Shown in pieces: positions 7,755 through 17,200 of a stretch of 21,763 nt of DNA. Position 1 is the stretch's first letter, and every line of letters starts with the position of its first letter. The position numbers were made by a program, and so were the translations under genes. Under the pieces are notes generated by a model. That model did not search any database, had not been told where the DNA came from, and worked only from the letters and a program-made list of their open reading frames with translations. Location: positions 22,953 through 44,715 of the forward strand of contig DIWT01000007.1 of assembly GCA_002435745.1 (NCBI GenBank), in the 5' to 3' direction. The DNA comes from a bacterium UBP15_UBA6099 (lineage in GTDB: Bacteria > UBP15 > UBA6099).

Positions 7755-8495
7755 TCAGATATACAGGCCGCCGTCTATCCTGATGGTCTGTCCGGTTATG
7801 TAAGAGGCGTCGTCGGAGGCGAGGAAGAGAGCCGCCGCCGCGACGTCCGACGCCGAGCCGAGCCTTCCGAGCGGTATGTTCTTTTTCAGGTTTTCCATCA
7901 CGGGGGCTTCTATGCCGGAGAGCATATCCGTGTCTATTAGGCCGGGCGAAAGCGCGTTGACGGTTATGCCGTATCGGGCAAGCTCGCGGGCGGCGGATTT
8001 GGTGAGGGCTATCACTCCTGCTTTCGCCGCCGCGTAGTTCGCCTGTCCCTCGTTGCCCGCCTCGCCCGCGACGGACGACATGTTGATTATCCTGCCCGCG
8101 CGGTCTTTCATCATCCTGCGGGAGAAATGCCTCATGCACAGAAACGTGCCGCGCAGGTTCACCGCCACGACTTCGTCGAAGTCCGCCGCCTTCATCCGCA
8201 GGAAAAGGTTGTCTCTGCTCATTCCGGCGTTGTTCACCAATATGTCCACCCTGCCGAATTTTTCGTATGCCGCCGCGACGAATTTCTCTACGTCATCCTC
8301 TTTGGAGACATCCGCGACGAGCGGCAGCACATGAGCGCCGAGCGCGCGCATCTCATCTGCGGCGGGCATGATGGTGCTCTCCCGCGTGGCCGCCACCGCG
8401 AGCGCGGCTCCCTCGCGCGCGAACTCCAGAGCTATCTGTCTGCCGATGCCCCGCCCGGCTCCCGTCACAGCCGCGACTTTTCCTTTAAACCTCAT
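7755..8495 (-). CDS. fabG: 3-oxoacyl-[acyl-carrier-protein] reductase-like SDR (FabG type)
   Basis: This classical short-chain dehydrogenase/reductase of 246 residues reduces a 3-ketoacyl thioester (or a related ketone) with NAD(P)H. The cofactor motif TGAGRGIG is at 11-18, NNAG at 88-91, catalytic Asn113, Ser141, Tyr154 and Lys158 (YAAAK) are all present, and the C-terminal TGQTIRIDGG segment is typical of FabG. A GGAGG precedes the ATG by nine bases. It is not in a fatty-acid synthesis cluster; instead it is divergent from a CoA-transferase gene. A specialised role on a CoA or ACP substrate is therefore as likely as housekeeping FabG, and the symbol marks family rather than proven function. 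Confidence 0.85.
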   Translation of the reverse strand: MRFKGKVAAVTGAGRGIGRQIALEFAREGAALAVAATRESTIMPAADEMRALGAHVLPLVADVSKEDDVEKFVAAAYEKFGRVDILVNNAGMSRDNLFLRMKAADFDEVVAVNLRGTFLCMRHFSRRMMKDRAGRIINMSSVAGEAGNEGQANYAAAKAGVIALTKSAARELARYGITVNALSPGLIDTDMLSGIEAPVMENLKKNIPLGRLGSASDVAAAALFLASDDASYITGQTIRIDGGLYI

Positions 8496-8556
8496 TGCGC
8501 TCGCCTCCGCCGCTTTCTTTTTTCAGGAGACCCGACGGCCCCCCTTTTCACGGGTC

Positions 8557-8591
8557 ATTATAGCACACGCTCCCCCGCCCGATGATATAAT
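8557..8591. promoter_or_regulatory. Divergent -10 elements between fabG-like and CoA-transferase genes
   Basis: Perfect TATAAT hexamers occur on both strands of this 153-base spacer: minus strand 8562-8557, 62 bases before the fabG-like start, and plus strand 8586-8591, 57 bases before the CoA-transferase start. I see no good -35 hexamer for either, so activator dependence is possible. Confidence 0.4.
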
Positions 8592-8648
8592 AGCCCCGAA
8601 TCGCGTCGCGCGCGGCGGAAAGCCCGCCCACGGGAAAGGGATTGCTTT

Positions 8649-9860
8649 ATGGCCACTAAGGTTCTCGAAGGCGTGAAGGTTCTGGATCTGTCTCAGTTTC
8701 TGAGCGGGCCGCGCTGCTCCCAGCTTCTGGCGATGAAGGGCGCGGACGTTGTGAAAATAGAGCCGCCGCAGGGCGAGACGATGCGCCTGCTCGCCGGGTT
8801 CATGCGCTCGGAGCGGATGCTGAGCGTGCTGCACCAGAACAAGCGCGGGGCCGCCATCGACATGAAGAAGCCCCTCGGACTTGACGCCGTGCGCAGGCTG
8901 GCCGACAAGGCGGATGTGTTGGTGGAGAACTTCGCGCCCGGCCTGATGAAAAAAATCGGCCTCGACTACGACACTCTCAAGGCGTCCAACCCCCGGCTAG
9001 TTTACGTCTCCATCTCCGGGTTCGGCGCGACCGGCCCTCTGGCTGACAGGCTGGCGTTCGATATCGTGTCTCAGGCCACCGCCGGGATAATGAGCGCGTA
9101 CAAAATGGAAGACCGCACGCCGAAGGTCTATTTCGGCGACCTCGTGAGCGGGGCGTACGCCGCCCTCGGCGCGGTCGAAGCCCTGTTCTGCCGCGAGCGA
9201 ACGGGCGAGGGCATGTTCGTCGACATCTCGATGCAGGATGTCATGTACTTCCAGAACTTCTCCGCGCTGAGCGAAAACGCGCTTTCTCCCGTCTTGGGAG
9301 ACATCGAGAAGCTCATCGGGCGCTCCATGAGCAACCTGCTCACGGACGACGACAACCCGCTTCCCTTCTGGTATAGCTATAAAGCAAAAGACGGCCACGT
9401 TGTTATAGTGGCGCTCACCGAGCGGCAGTGGGCGGACTTCATGCGCGCAATCGGCAAGCCGGACGCGCTGGCGGACAACCGGTTCAACAACTTCGTCGCG
9501 CGCATCAGGAACGCCGCCGACGGCATAGCCATGATAGCTCCGTGGGTGGCCGAGCGCGGCGTCTCCGAGGTCGTTTCCATCCTTGAACAGAGCGGCATCC
9601 CGTGCGCGCCCGTGCTCAATTTCCATCAGGTCAACACCGATCCGCAACTTGCCGCGCGCGCCATGCATGCTGTCGCGACCGACCCCGTTCTGGGCGATAT
9701 AGCGGTCCCCGGCGACCCGGTGAAATTGAGCGGATGCCCGCCGGACATACGCTCCGCCTGCCCTCGCCTCGGCGAACACACGGACGAGATTCTCCGCGAC
9801 TGGCTCGGTTTGGGCGACGACGAGATCGCCGGCCTGAGAAAAGCCCGCGCCATTATTTGA
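8649..9860 (+). CDS. Class III CoA-transferase (CaiB/BaiF family)
   Basis: This 403-residue enzyme transfers coenzyme A between carboxylic acids through an aspartyl-CoA thioester. The family start GVKVLDLSQFLSGPRCSQLLA, KIEPPQGE at 36-43 and VENFAPG at 92-98 are all clear. The catalytic aspartate should be Asp164 in FGDLVSGAYAALG. It is slightly shorter than CaiB-type enzymes but complete. Substrates in the family include carnitine, oxalate/formate, benzylsuccinate and bile acids, and nothing here selects one. The start is preceded by an AAAGGGA about nine bases upstream. It is divergent from a FabG-type gene, which would fit a CoA-ester catabolic module. Confidence 0.92.
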   Translation: MATKVLEGVKVLDLSQFLSGPRCSQLLAMKGADVVKIEPPQGETMRLLAGFMRSERMLSVLHQNKRGAAIDMKKPLGLDAVRRLADKADVLVENFAPGLMKKIGLDYDTLKASNPRLVYVSISGFGATGPLADRLAFDIVSQATAGIMSAYKMEDRTPKVYFGDLVSGAYAALGAVEALFCRERTGEGMFVDISMQDVMYFQNFSALSENALSPVLGDIEKLIGRSMSNLLTDDDNPLPFWYSYKAKDGHVVIVALTERQWADFMRAIGKPDALADNRFNNFVARIRNAADGIAMIAPWVAERGVSEVVSILEQSGIPCAPVLNFHQVNTDPQLAARAMHAVATDPVLGDIAVPGDPVKLSGCPPDIRSACPRLGEHTDEILRDWLGLGDDEIAGLRKARAII

Positions 9861-9905
9861 ACCCGGATTCGTCGATAGAGCCGACGAACCGGGGCGATTT
9901 TCATA

Positions 9906-9940
9906 GCGGCGAACTGCTTCGTTGCCGCCGCGTTTTTTTT
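9906..9940 (+). terminator. Probable intrinsic terminator after CoA-transferase
   Basis: A GCGGC/GCCGC stem extended by AAC/GTT with one bulged G (9906-9928) is followed four bases later by eight T (9933-9940). The bulge and four-base gap make it imperfect, but its place 45 bases after a stop codon supports the call. Confidence 0.5.
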
Positions 9941-10075
9941 GTTCATGAACCCTGTGTTCTATTCACTGCAAAAATGCGCCTTGCGTTCCGCGTTTCATCC
10001 GCTCTGAACAATCGCTCCCGAATCCTAATGACGGATTCGGGTTGAAAACTTCCCGCGCCGCTCTCCGCGCGCGCG

Positions 10076-10105
10076 TTGAATATGGCATTACCGTTGTGCT
10101 ACAAT
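10076..10105 (+). promoter_or_regulatory. Sigma-70-type promoter for the amidotransferase operon
   Basis: TTGAAT at 10076-10081 and TACAAT at 10100-10105 are separated by 18 bases. Transcription would begin near 10112 and leave a leader of about 55 bases before the GTG at 10167. Confidence 0.6.
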
Positions 10106-10166
10106 TCCATTCTCGCGGGGAAGCGGGCGAAACTCCGGCCCCGCTATTCCCGGTTCGGGAGCCGCG

Positions 10167-10847
10167 GTGAGCGAAAACTCGATTCTGATTATTGACTGTC
10201 TCGAAGGCGCGCTCGCCGACTTCTACTACGAGAGGATGGCGGCGTTTTCCCCTGAAGGGTGGAGCGCGCCGAGGCTCCGCGCGATGTCCGGCGAGTTCCC
10301 GGAAGATGTTCCCCGATGGCTGCGGGAGCAAGGCGCGCGCGCCGCGATTATCGGCGGCTCGCTCCATTCGCCTCTGGACTCCGACCTGTGGATTCGCGGG
10401 CTTGAAGAGTTCGCGCGCGGGTTCGCCGACGCCGGACTGCCCGCTCTGGCGATTTGCTTCGGACACGAGGTTCTGGCGTCCGCGCTCGGCGGCGCCCTTG
10501 CAAGACGCGACGAGCACACTGTCGCCTCGCGCGAAGTCCGCGTCTCCGCCCCGGCAGACCCGTTGTTCTACGGTCTCGGCCCGACGACGCGGCAGCTTGT
10601 CGCCCACGAGATCATGGTCTCCGCGCCGCCGCCGGGTTTCGACGTTATCGCCTCTACAGCCGACTGCCCGGTTCAGGCGATGAAGATGCGGGGAACATCC
10701 GTGTACGGAGTTCAGTTTCATCCCGAAGTCGGGCCGGGAGTGGACGAGTTCGACCCGGACTGGGCGGTCGTATCCGACGCCGACTTCGCCGCCGCGGAAG
10801 GCGCGGCGATAATGAAAAATTTTGCCGCCATAGTCGCGGGCGGCTGA
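10167..10847 (+). CDS. Stand-alone class I glutamine amidotransferase
   Basis: This 226-residue protein has the GMP-synthase-like (COG0518-type) amidotransferase fold. The nucleophile is Cys97 in ICFGHEVL, and the His-Glu pair is His185/Glu187 in GVQFHPEV. It should hydrolyse glutamine, or a gamma-glutamyl compound, to glutamate and pass ammonia to a partner. No synthase domain is fused. It begins with GTG, supported by a GGGAG about eight bases upstream. It opens a same-strand run with homoserine kinase, a glutamine-synthetase-like ligase and an SDR, so it might act on a gamma-glutamyl product of that ligase, as PuuD does. However, its active site is GuaA-like rather than PuuD-like, so that link is speculative. 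Confidence 0.85.
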   Translation: MSENSILIIDCLEGALADFYYERMAAFSPEGWSAPRLRAMSGEFPEDVPRWLREQGARAAIIGGSLHSPLDSDLWIRGLEEFARGFADAGLPALAICFGHEVLASALGGALARRDEHTVASREVRVSAPADPLFYGLGPTTRQLVAHEIMVSAPPPGFDVIASTADCPVQAMKMRGTSVYGVQFHPEVGPGVDEFDPDWAVVSDADFAAAEGAAIMKNFAAIVAGG

Positions 10848-10943
10848 CGCCTGACCCGCGCGAGCGGAGAGTCGCGAGATGTAGGGCGGGAACGCTGATT
10901 CCCGCCTGACCCGCGCGCCGCGCGGGCGGAGAGGATCGACATC
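10848..10943 (+). repeat. Spacer with direct repeat and two GC hairpins
   Basis: GCCTGACCCGCGCG occurs twice (about 10849-10862 and 10904-10917), each followed by a GCGGAGAG. Between and across the second copy are two perfect stems: GGCGGGAA/TTCCCGCC (10885-10892 with 10899-10906) and CCCGCGCG/CGCGCGGG (10910-10917 with 10919-10926). The second hairpin ends just before the ribosome binding site of the homoserine kinase gene and could affect its translation. No T-run follows. Confidence 0.6.
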
Positions 10944-11882
10944 ATGCAGACAGTGAGAGTTTACGCGCCCGCCTCGATAGGCAACATCGGCCCCGGCTTC
11001 GACGTTCTCGGCTTGGCCGTTACCAACCTCGGCGACGTGGTGGAGGCGCGGCGGCGGCGCTCCCCCGGCGTTTCCATCATCGACATCAAAGGCGACGGCG
11101 GCAAGCTCCCGGTGGACCCGGCGAAGAACACCGCGTCCATCGCCGCCGCGAAAGTGCTCGAACGCATAGGCGCCAAGGGCGGAGCCAACATCGTCATCGA
11201 GAAAGGCGTCCCCTTCCCCTCCGGCCTCGGCAGCAGCGCGGCCGGCGCGGTCGCGGGCGGCGTCGCCGCCAACTTGCTGTTCGGCGACAAACTCCCCAAG
11301 GACGAGCTGCTGCTGGCATGCACCGAGGCGGAAGCCGCAGTCAGCGGCGGATTTTTCGCCGACAACACCGCCGCCGCCCTGTTCGGGGGCTGCGTCGTCA
11401 GTTCATTCTCCGACGGAAAGTTTAAGCTCGCCCGCCTCGGCGGAATCCCGGACGCCGCAATCATTCTGGCCACACCGGAATTCCCGATGCCGACAAAAAA
11501 ATCCCGAGCCGTCCTCCCGAAGACTGTTCCGATGAAGGATTTCGTCTCGAACATGGCGAACACCGCGCTCATTGTGGCCGCGTTCGCGAAAAAGGACGCG
11601 GCCCTTTTCGGAAGCTGCATAGACGATAGGATAGTGGAGCCGGCCCGCAGAAAACTGATACCCGGGTTCGACGACGTGAAGGCCGCCGCGCTCGGCGCGG
11701 GCGCTCTCGGCTGCTCCATCAGCGGCGGAGGCGCTTCCATCTTCGCTGTCGCCCGCAAGGGCCTGCCTCTCGACCGCATCGGCGAGGCAATGAAGCGGGC
11801 ATTTAAAAATAACGGGCTGGAATCTAAAATACATATCTGCAACATAGACACGAGAGGGGCGCGCGCGATCGGCGGCAAGTGA
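10944..11882 (+). CDS. thrB: Homoserine kinase
   Basis: This GHMP-family kinase phosphorylates L-homoserine with ATP, the committed step toward threonine. The 312 residues match ThrB length. The N-terminal APASIGNIGPGFDVLG motif is characteristic of ThrB, the ATP-binding motif PFPSGLGSSAAGA is at residues 90-102, and the C-terminal glycine-rich motif SISGGGASIF is near residue 260. No threonine synthase or homoserine dehydrogenase gene is adjacent. It lies between an amidotransferase gene and a glutamine-synthetase-like gene on the same strand, with the latter's start 50 bases after its stop, so co-transcription is likely. The ribosome binding site is GGAGAGG, somewhat far (about 10 bases) from the ATG. 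Confidence 0.92.
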   Translation: MQTVRVYAPASIGNIGPGFDVLGLAVTNLGDVVEARRRRSPGVSIIDIKGDGGKLPVDPAKNTASIAAAKVLERIGAKGGANIVIEKGVPFPSGLGSSAAGAVAGGVAANLLFGDKLPKDELLLACTEAEAAVSGGFFADNTAAALFGGCVVSSFSDGKFKLARLGGIPDAAIILATPEFPMPTKKSRAVLPKTVPMKDFVSNMANTALIVAAFAKKDAALFGSCIDDRIVEPARRKLIPGFDDVKAAALGAGALGCSISGGGASIFAVARKGLPLDRIGEAMKRAFKNNGLESKIHICNIDTRGARAIGGK

Positions 11883-11931
11883 TTCTCCGTCCCGCAGTCG
11901 GCGCGCAAAAAAAAGGAAGGGGAACCCATCC

Positions 11932-13305
11932 ATGGCAGCGAAAGGCAGAATCGACCTGAAGGAACTCAAAAAGAGAGCGGCCGAGGGAGCCATCGACACC
12001 GTGATTGTCTGCGGCATCGACATGCAGGGCCGCCTGTACGGCAAGAGAGTGACCGCTTCGTTCTTCTTGGAAAGCGCGGACGGCTCCACCAACACCTGCG
12101 CCTGCAACTTCGGCTGGGACATGGACCTCATACTCATCCCCGGCCTCGAATTCACAGGCTGGCACACCGGCTATCAGGACATGAAGGCCGCGCCCGACTT
12201 CTCCACCCTCCGCATTTACCCGTGGTTCGACAAGACCGCCATCGTTATCTGCGACTCGACATACGAAGACGGCTCGCTCGTCGAGATAGCCCCGCGAACT
12301 ATCCTCCGCCGTCAGCACGAGGCCGCCGAAAAAATGGGCTTCACACCCTTTATGGCATCCGAACTCGAATTCTTCCTTTTCAAGGACTCCATCGACTCGG
12401 CCCGCGAAAAAGACTACCGCGACGTCGAGCCGTTCTCGAAGTATTACTCCGACTACTCCGTGTTCCGAGGCTCGATGGACGAGTGGCTCATCGGAGCGAT
12501 GCGCAACAACCTCAACGAACTCGGTCTCGAAGTGGAAAGCTCCAAGGCCGAATGGGGGCGCGGGCAGGTCGAGCTTGCCATCAAGTATTCCACCGCCCTC
12601 GAAGCCGGAGACCGCCACATGCTCCTCAAACAGGGCATCAAGGAAATCGCCGCCCTCAACGGCGTCATGGCCACCTTCATGGCGAAACACAAGTCCGACG
12701 ACTCCGGCTCCGGCATGCACATCCACGTAAGCCTGTGGGATAAAGCCGCAAAGAAAAACATGTTCTGGAACCCCAAGAAAGAGCACAACATGTCAGACAC
12801 CATGAGACACTTCCTCGGCGGCATGATGAGGCTAGCGCCCGACATGCAGTATTTCTACGCGCCCCTCATCAACTCGTACAAAAGATACGTGCCCGAATCG
12901 TTCGCGCCGTGGAACGTCGGCTGGGGCGGAGACAACCGCACGGTGACATTCCGCTACTGCGGGCACGGCAACGGGTTCCGCATCGAGAACCGCGTGCCCG
13001 GCTCGGACGCCTGCGGCCCGCTGGCGCTCGCCGCCTGCCTCGGCTCCGGTCTCTACGGCGTCAAACATAAACTCGAACCCGTCGGCCCGTTCATCACCGG
13101 CGACTCCTACAAGGAAAAATCCCTGCCGCCGCTGGCCCGCACTCTCTCCGAGGCCGCGCGCAACTTGGACGCCAGCAAACCGGCCCGCGAAATCTTCGGC
13201 GACGGCGTCATCGACCACTACGTGAAAATCGCCCAGTGGGAAGTAGACCGGTTCAACGAATACGTCACCGACTGGGAGAGGCGCAGATATTTCGAGATGG
13301 CCTGA
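11932..13305 (+). CDS. Glutamine-synthetase-superfamily ligase (GlnT/PuuA-like)
   Basis: This 457-residue ATP-dependent glutamate-amine ligase fold has a beta-grasp start with CGIDMQGRLYGKR, metal-site ELEFFLF, GSGMHIHVSL carrying the catalytic-site histidine, and NRTVTFRY followed by ENRVPGSD. The DMQGR-GKR start and short length resemble gamma-glutamylpolyamine or gamma-glutamylmethylamide synthetases more than housekeeping GlnA. The usual NPYLA segment reads CGPLALA here, which may mark a divergent subfamily. I infer ligation of glutamate (or an analogue) to an amine; the substrate is unknown. A strong GGAAGGGG lies upstream of the ATG. It follows thrB by 49 bases and precedes an SDR gene by about 110. 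A genuine type I glutamine synthetase is encoded 4 kb downstream, so this copy is probably specialised. Confidence 0.85.
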   Translation: MAAKGRIDLKELKKRAAEGAIDTVIVCGIDMQGRLYGKRVTASFFLESADGSTNTCACNFGWDMDLILIPGLEFTGWHTGYQDMKAAPDFSTLRIYPWFDKTAIVICDSTYEDGSLVEIAPRTILRRQHEAAEKMGFTPFMASELEFFLFKDSIDSAREKDYRDVEPFSKYYSDYSVFRGSMDEWLIGAMRNNLNELGLEVESSKAEWGRGQVELAIKYSTALEAGDRHMLLKQGIKEIAALNGVMATFMAKHKSDDSGSGMHIHVSLWDKAAKKNMFWNPKKEHNMSDTMRHFLGGMMRLAPDMQYFYAPLINSYKRYVPESFAPWNVGWGGDNRTVTFRYCGHGNGFRIENRVPGSDACGPLALAACLGSGLYGVKHKLEPVGPFITGDSYKEKSLPPLARTLSEAARNLDASKPAREIFGDGVIDHYVKIAQWEVDRFNEYVTDWERRRYFEMA

Positions 13306-13416
13306 CGCGACAACGGCGCGCCCCCCGTTCCGGAAGGGCAGCGCTACTACGGAAAAAAACGCGGCGCCCCGCGCGACCGCGATATCAACCGGCTGAAGCC
13401 GGCGGAGGATATGGAA

Positions 13417-14181
13417 ATGAAAAGACTCAAAGGCAAAGTGGCGCTTATCACCGGCGCAGGCATGGGACAAGGCCGCGCGGCCGCTCAAGTTTTCGCCCGC
13501 GAAGGAGCTAAAATCATCGTCGGCGACGTCGATGAAAAAGCCGGCAAGGAAACTGTCTCCCTCATCAAAAAAAGCGGCGGCGACGCCATCTTCAAACGCT
13601 GCGACGTCGGCAAGGAAGCAGACTGCGCCGCCATCGTCAAAGCGGGCGTGAAAGCTTTCGGCAAACTCAACGTCATTTACAACAACGCGGGCGTTCTCTG
13701 GAAAGACAAAGACGTCTCCCTCGTCAATATCGACATGGAAAACTGGAAACGAATCACCGACATCTGTCTCATGGGCGCGGTTTACACATGCAGGCACGGC
13801 ATACCCGAAATGAAGAAAGCCGGAGGCGGCTCCATCATCAACATCGGCTCCATCTCCGCCCTCACCGGCTCATCCATCCCGCAGGACGCCTACAACGCCT
13901 CCAAGGGCGCTCTCATCATCCTCACGAAATCCATCGCCATCCAGTTCGCCAAAGACAAAATCCGCTGCAACATCATCCATCCCGGCATGGTCAACACGCC
14001 GATGCAACACAAATACATGAAGAACGACGCGTGGCTCAAAGCCGTTCTCGACTGCATCCCGCTCGGCATATTCGGCGAGCCGGAAGACATCGCCAACGCC
14101 GCCCTCTTCCTCGCCAGCGACGAGTCGAAGTTCATGACCGGAGCCGAGATGGTCGTCGACGGCGGATTCATGGCCACCTGA
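13417..14181 (+). CDS. Short-chain dehydrogenase/reductase
   Basis: This classical SDR of 254 residues should be an NAD(P)-dependent alcohol or ketone oxidoreductase. It has TGAGMGQG at the nucleotide site (Gln where Ile is usual), NNAG, a serine-rich IGSIS strand, and the catalytic YNASK with Tyr159/Lys163 from this start. The acidic GDVDEK after the second beta strand favours NAD over NADP. I chose ATG 13417 because GGAGG at 13404-13408 is eight bases from it but only two from the in-frame ATG at 13411. It probably ends the operon that starts with the amidotransferase, and its substrate may be made or used by the adjacent ligase. It is only distantly similar to the FabG-type protein at 7755-8495. 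Confidence 0.88.
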   Translation: MKRLKGKVALITGAGMGQGRAAAQVFAREGAKIIVGDVDEKAGKETVSLIKKSGGDAIFKRCDVGKEADCAAIVKAGVKAFGKLNVIYNNAGVLWKDKDVSLVNIDMENWKRITDICLMGAVYTCRHGIPEMKKAGGGSIINIGSISALTGSSIPQDAYNASKGALIILTKSIAIQFAKDKIRCNIIHPGMVNTPMQHKYMKNDAWLKAVLDCIPLGIFGEPEDIANAALFLASDESKFMTGAEMVVDGGFMAT

Positions 14182-14193
14182 GCCGCGCGCGAT

Positions 14194-14221
14194 TTGACAA
14201 ATGCGACGCGGCGCATATTAT
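14194..14221 (+). promoter_or_regulatory. Promoter of the restriction-modification gene, probably giving leaderless mRNA
   Basis: A perfect TTGACA at 14194-14199, a 16-base spacer and TATTAT at 14216-14221 form a strong sigma-70-type promoter. The expected transcription start, six to eight bases after the -10, coincides with the A of the ATG at 14228, and no Shine-Dalgarno exists in the gap. Confidence 0.65.
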
Positions 14222-14227
14222 TGCGTT

Positions 14228-17200
14228 ATGACGCCTGATAAAATCATTGAAATCGTCGAGCGCTTCGAGCGTAACATCGACGTTTACAGAAGCTCTTCAT
14301 ACAACGAAACCGAGTTGCGCGTCGAGTTCATCAATCCATTTTGGAAAGAGCTTGGATGGGACGTTGACAACGAGTCCGGCTACGCTCATATATATCGCGA
14401 TGTCGTCCATGAAGAACCAATATCTTCCGGCGGCGGCTCAAAAGTTCCCGATTATTGTTTTCGCGTCGGCGGCATGAGAAAATTTTTTCTCGAAGCCAAA
14501 CGACCCGGATTGAACATAAAAGAAGACGCCGCCGCCGCGCACCAACTGCGCCGCTATGCTTGGAGCAGCAAGCTGCCCATATCAATTTTGACCAATTTTG
14601 AAGAACTCTCCATTTATGACGGTCGACTCCGCCCACATGCCTCAGATAAAGCGTCTAAAGCTAGAATCTCCTATTTCACCTATAAAGACTATGTGAGCAA
14701 ATGGGATGATATTGCCGGAGTGTTTGCGCGCGAGTCCGTTCTGAAAGGTTCATTCGACAAATACGCGGTCGCCGTTAACGGCAGGCGCGGCACATCCGAA
14801 GTGGATGCCGAGTTTCTTAGCGAAATTGAAGAATGGCGCGATCTTCTTGCCGATGAAATTGCTGCGCGCAATCCTGAATTGGGCGCGCGCGACCTGAATT
14901 ATGCGGTACAAACGACTATTGACCGAATTGTTTTTTTACGGATGTGCGAAGATAGAAATATAGAGTTGCATGGTCAATTGCAAGCTCTCTGCGCCGGACC
15001 TCGCATATATCCTAGACTTCTCGAAATCTTTGAGAAAGCCGATGATAAATTCAATTCGGGATTATTTCATTTTCGAATCGAACCCGGCAGACCCGGAGAG
15101 CCGGACAACCTGACTCCGAAGCTGGACATTCGAGACGCTCCATTGAAACATATCATTTCTCGCCTTTACTATCCTGAATCGCCCTACGAGTTCGGAGTCA
15201 TCCCTGCGGAAATTCTCGGCAATGTTTATGAGCGATTCTTGGGAAAAGTGATTCGAATAGACGAAGGCAAGCAGCGAGCTATTGTTGAGGAAAAACCAGA
15301 AGTCCGCAAGGCTGGCGGCGTTTATTACACTCCTCAATATATCGTCAACCACATTGTCGCCAAGTCGCTCGGAAAGTTATGCGAACGAAAATCTCCGGCT
15401 GAAATCAGCAAGCTTCGCATACTTGATCCCGCATGCGGATCGGGATCATTCCTGTTGGGAGCATACCAGTTTCTTTTAGATTATCACCTGAAATGGTACC
15501 TTGAAAAAAAAGAGACAACCGGCAAGATTCCGTCTTCCCCATCAACCGCGACAAGAAAAAAAGCCGGCTCACGGCAGGCTATCTATGAAGCGAGAAAAAA
15601 TGAATGGCGACTATCGTCCTCGGAAAAAAAAAGGATTCTTCTTAACAACATTTATGGGGTGGACATAGACGCGCAAGCTGTCGAGGTGACGAAGCTTTCT
15701 CTTTTGTTGAAGGTTCTAGAAGACGAGAGTTTTGAGACTTTGCGCGCTCAGCTTGCTATGTGGCGAGAACGCGCATTGCCCGATCTTGCCGGCAACATCA
15801 AATGCGGCAATTCGCTGATCGGCCCAGATTTTTATTGCAACGGACAATTGAGCCTTTTCAACGAGGAAGAAATTTACCGCATTAATGTTTTTGATTGGAA
15901 CGACCCGGTTTATGGATTTGGCCGGATAATGAAATCGGGCGGCTTCGATTGCGTGATTGGCAATCCGCCTTATGTTCGCATTCAGGCAATGAAAGAATGG
16001 GCTCCGTTTGAGGTAGAGCATTATAAAAAAACCTACCGTTCAGCCGGTTCGGGAAACTTCGACATCTACGCGGTCTTTGTGGAAAAGGGACTGAGTCTGC
16101 TAAACCCCAAAGGACGATTAGGATACATACTTCCTCACAAGTTTTTCAATTCTCGATATGGCGCGCCTCTTCGCGGAATACTAGCCGATGGAAAGCACCT
16201 ATCCGAGGTGATTCATTTCGGAGATCAGCAAGTTTTCAACGGCTCAACCACCTACACCTGCCTGCTTTTTCTTGAAAAAACAGGAACATCGTCAATGAGA
16301 TTTAACGTGGTCGACGACATAGTCGAATGGTCGGAAACAGGAAAGACGCGCAACGGGTTGATTCGCGCTGACAAAATATCGGACGCCGAGTGGAATTTCA
16401 TAGTCGGCGATGGAAAACGGTTGTTTAATAAATTGAGCAAAATGCCTGTCAAGCTAGGCGATATCGCCAATATATTTGTCGGCACGCAAACCAGCGCAGA
16501 CGACATATTCGTCCTCGAAACCTGCAAAGAACAAAAAAAGCATGTGTCGGGATTCTCAAGATCTCTAAATGAAAATGTTAAGATAGAACGGGATTTGACA
16601 AAACCATTCCTTTTCGGACGGCAGATCAGGAGGTATGACCCTCTTGTCACTGATTCGCGCTTGGTGTGTCCTTATGAAATCAACGAGACTGGTTGCCGCC
16701 TTTACTCTGAACAGGAATTGACATCCGAATATCCCCTCGCTTGGGATTATCTGAAAAGAAACAAAAAGAATCTTCAAAAAAGAGAAAACGGGAAATTCAA
16801 AGGCAAACCGTGGCACGCTTTCGGCTATCCAAAAAGCATGCCCTTGTTTGACAAAACAAAAATCGTTGTTCCAGACTACAACGATGAGCCCTCTTTCACA
16901 TTTGACACCTCCGCTTCTTTTTTCAAAACCGGCTATGGGATTATTTTAAAAGACGAATCATTATCGCCGTTGTATTTGCTGGGGCTTCTTAATTCAAAGC
17001 TTCTATTTCACCATTTAAAATCCATCGGAACTTCTCTTCGCGGCGGTTACATCAGGTTCTGGACACAGTTCCTTGAGAAGCTTCCGGTGCGGCAAATCAA
17101 TTTCAACAACGATGAGGACAAAAAGGCTCACGACACGATAGTGTCGCTCGTCGAAACAATGCTCGACCTGCGAATAAAAATTATCAACTCAAAAACCCCG

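Larger units (their letters stand above)
9861..10166 (+). other. 306-base spacer with three hairpins, no gene
   Basis: No coding sequence is supported. The spacer holds a 12-bp stem with one bulged A (9862-9893) directly after the CoA-transferase stop, a terminator-like hairpin with T-run (9906-9940), a 9-bp perfect stem with seven-base loop (10017-10041), and the promoter of the next operon (10076-10105). Confidence 0.6.

Noticed and set aside
10167..13305. Putrescine utilisation (Puu) pathway assignment for the amidotransferase and GS-like ligase
   Set aside because: The amidotransferase active site is GuaA-like rather than PuuD-like, and no aldehyde dehydrogenase, oxidase or aminotransferase of that pathway is present.
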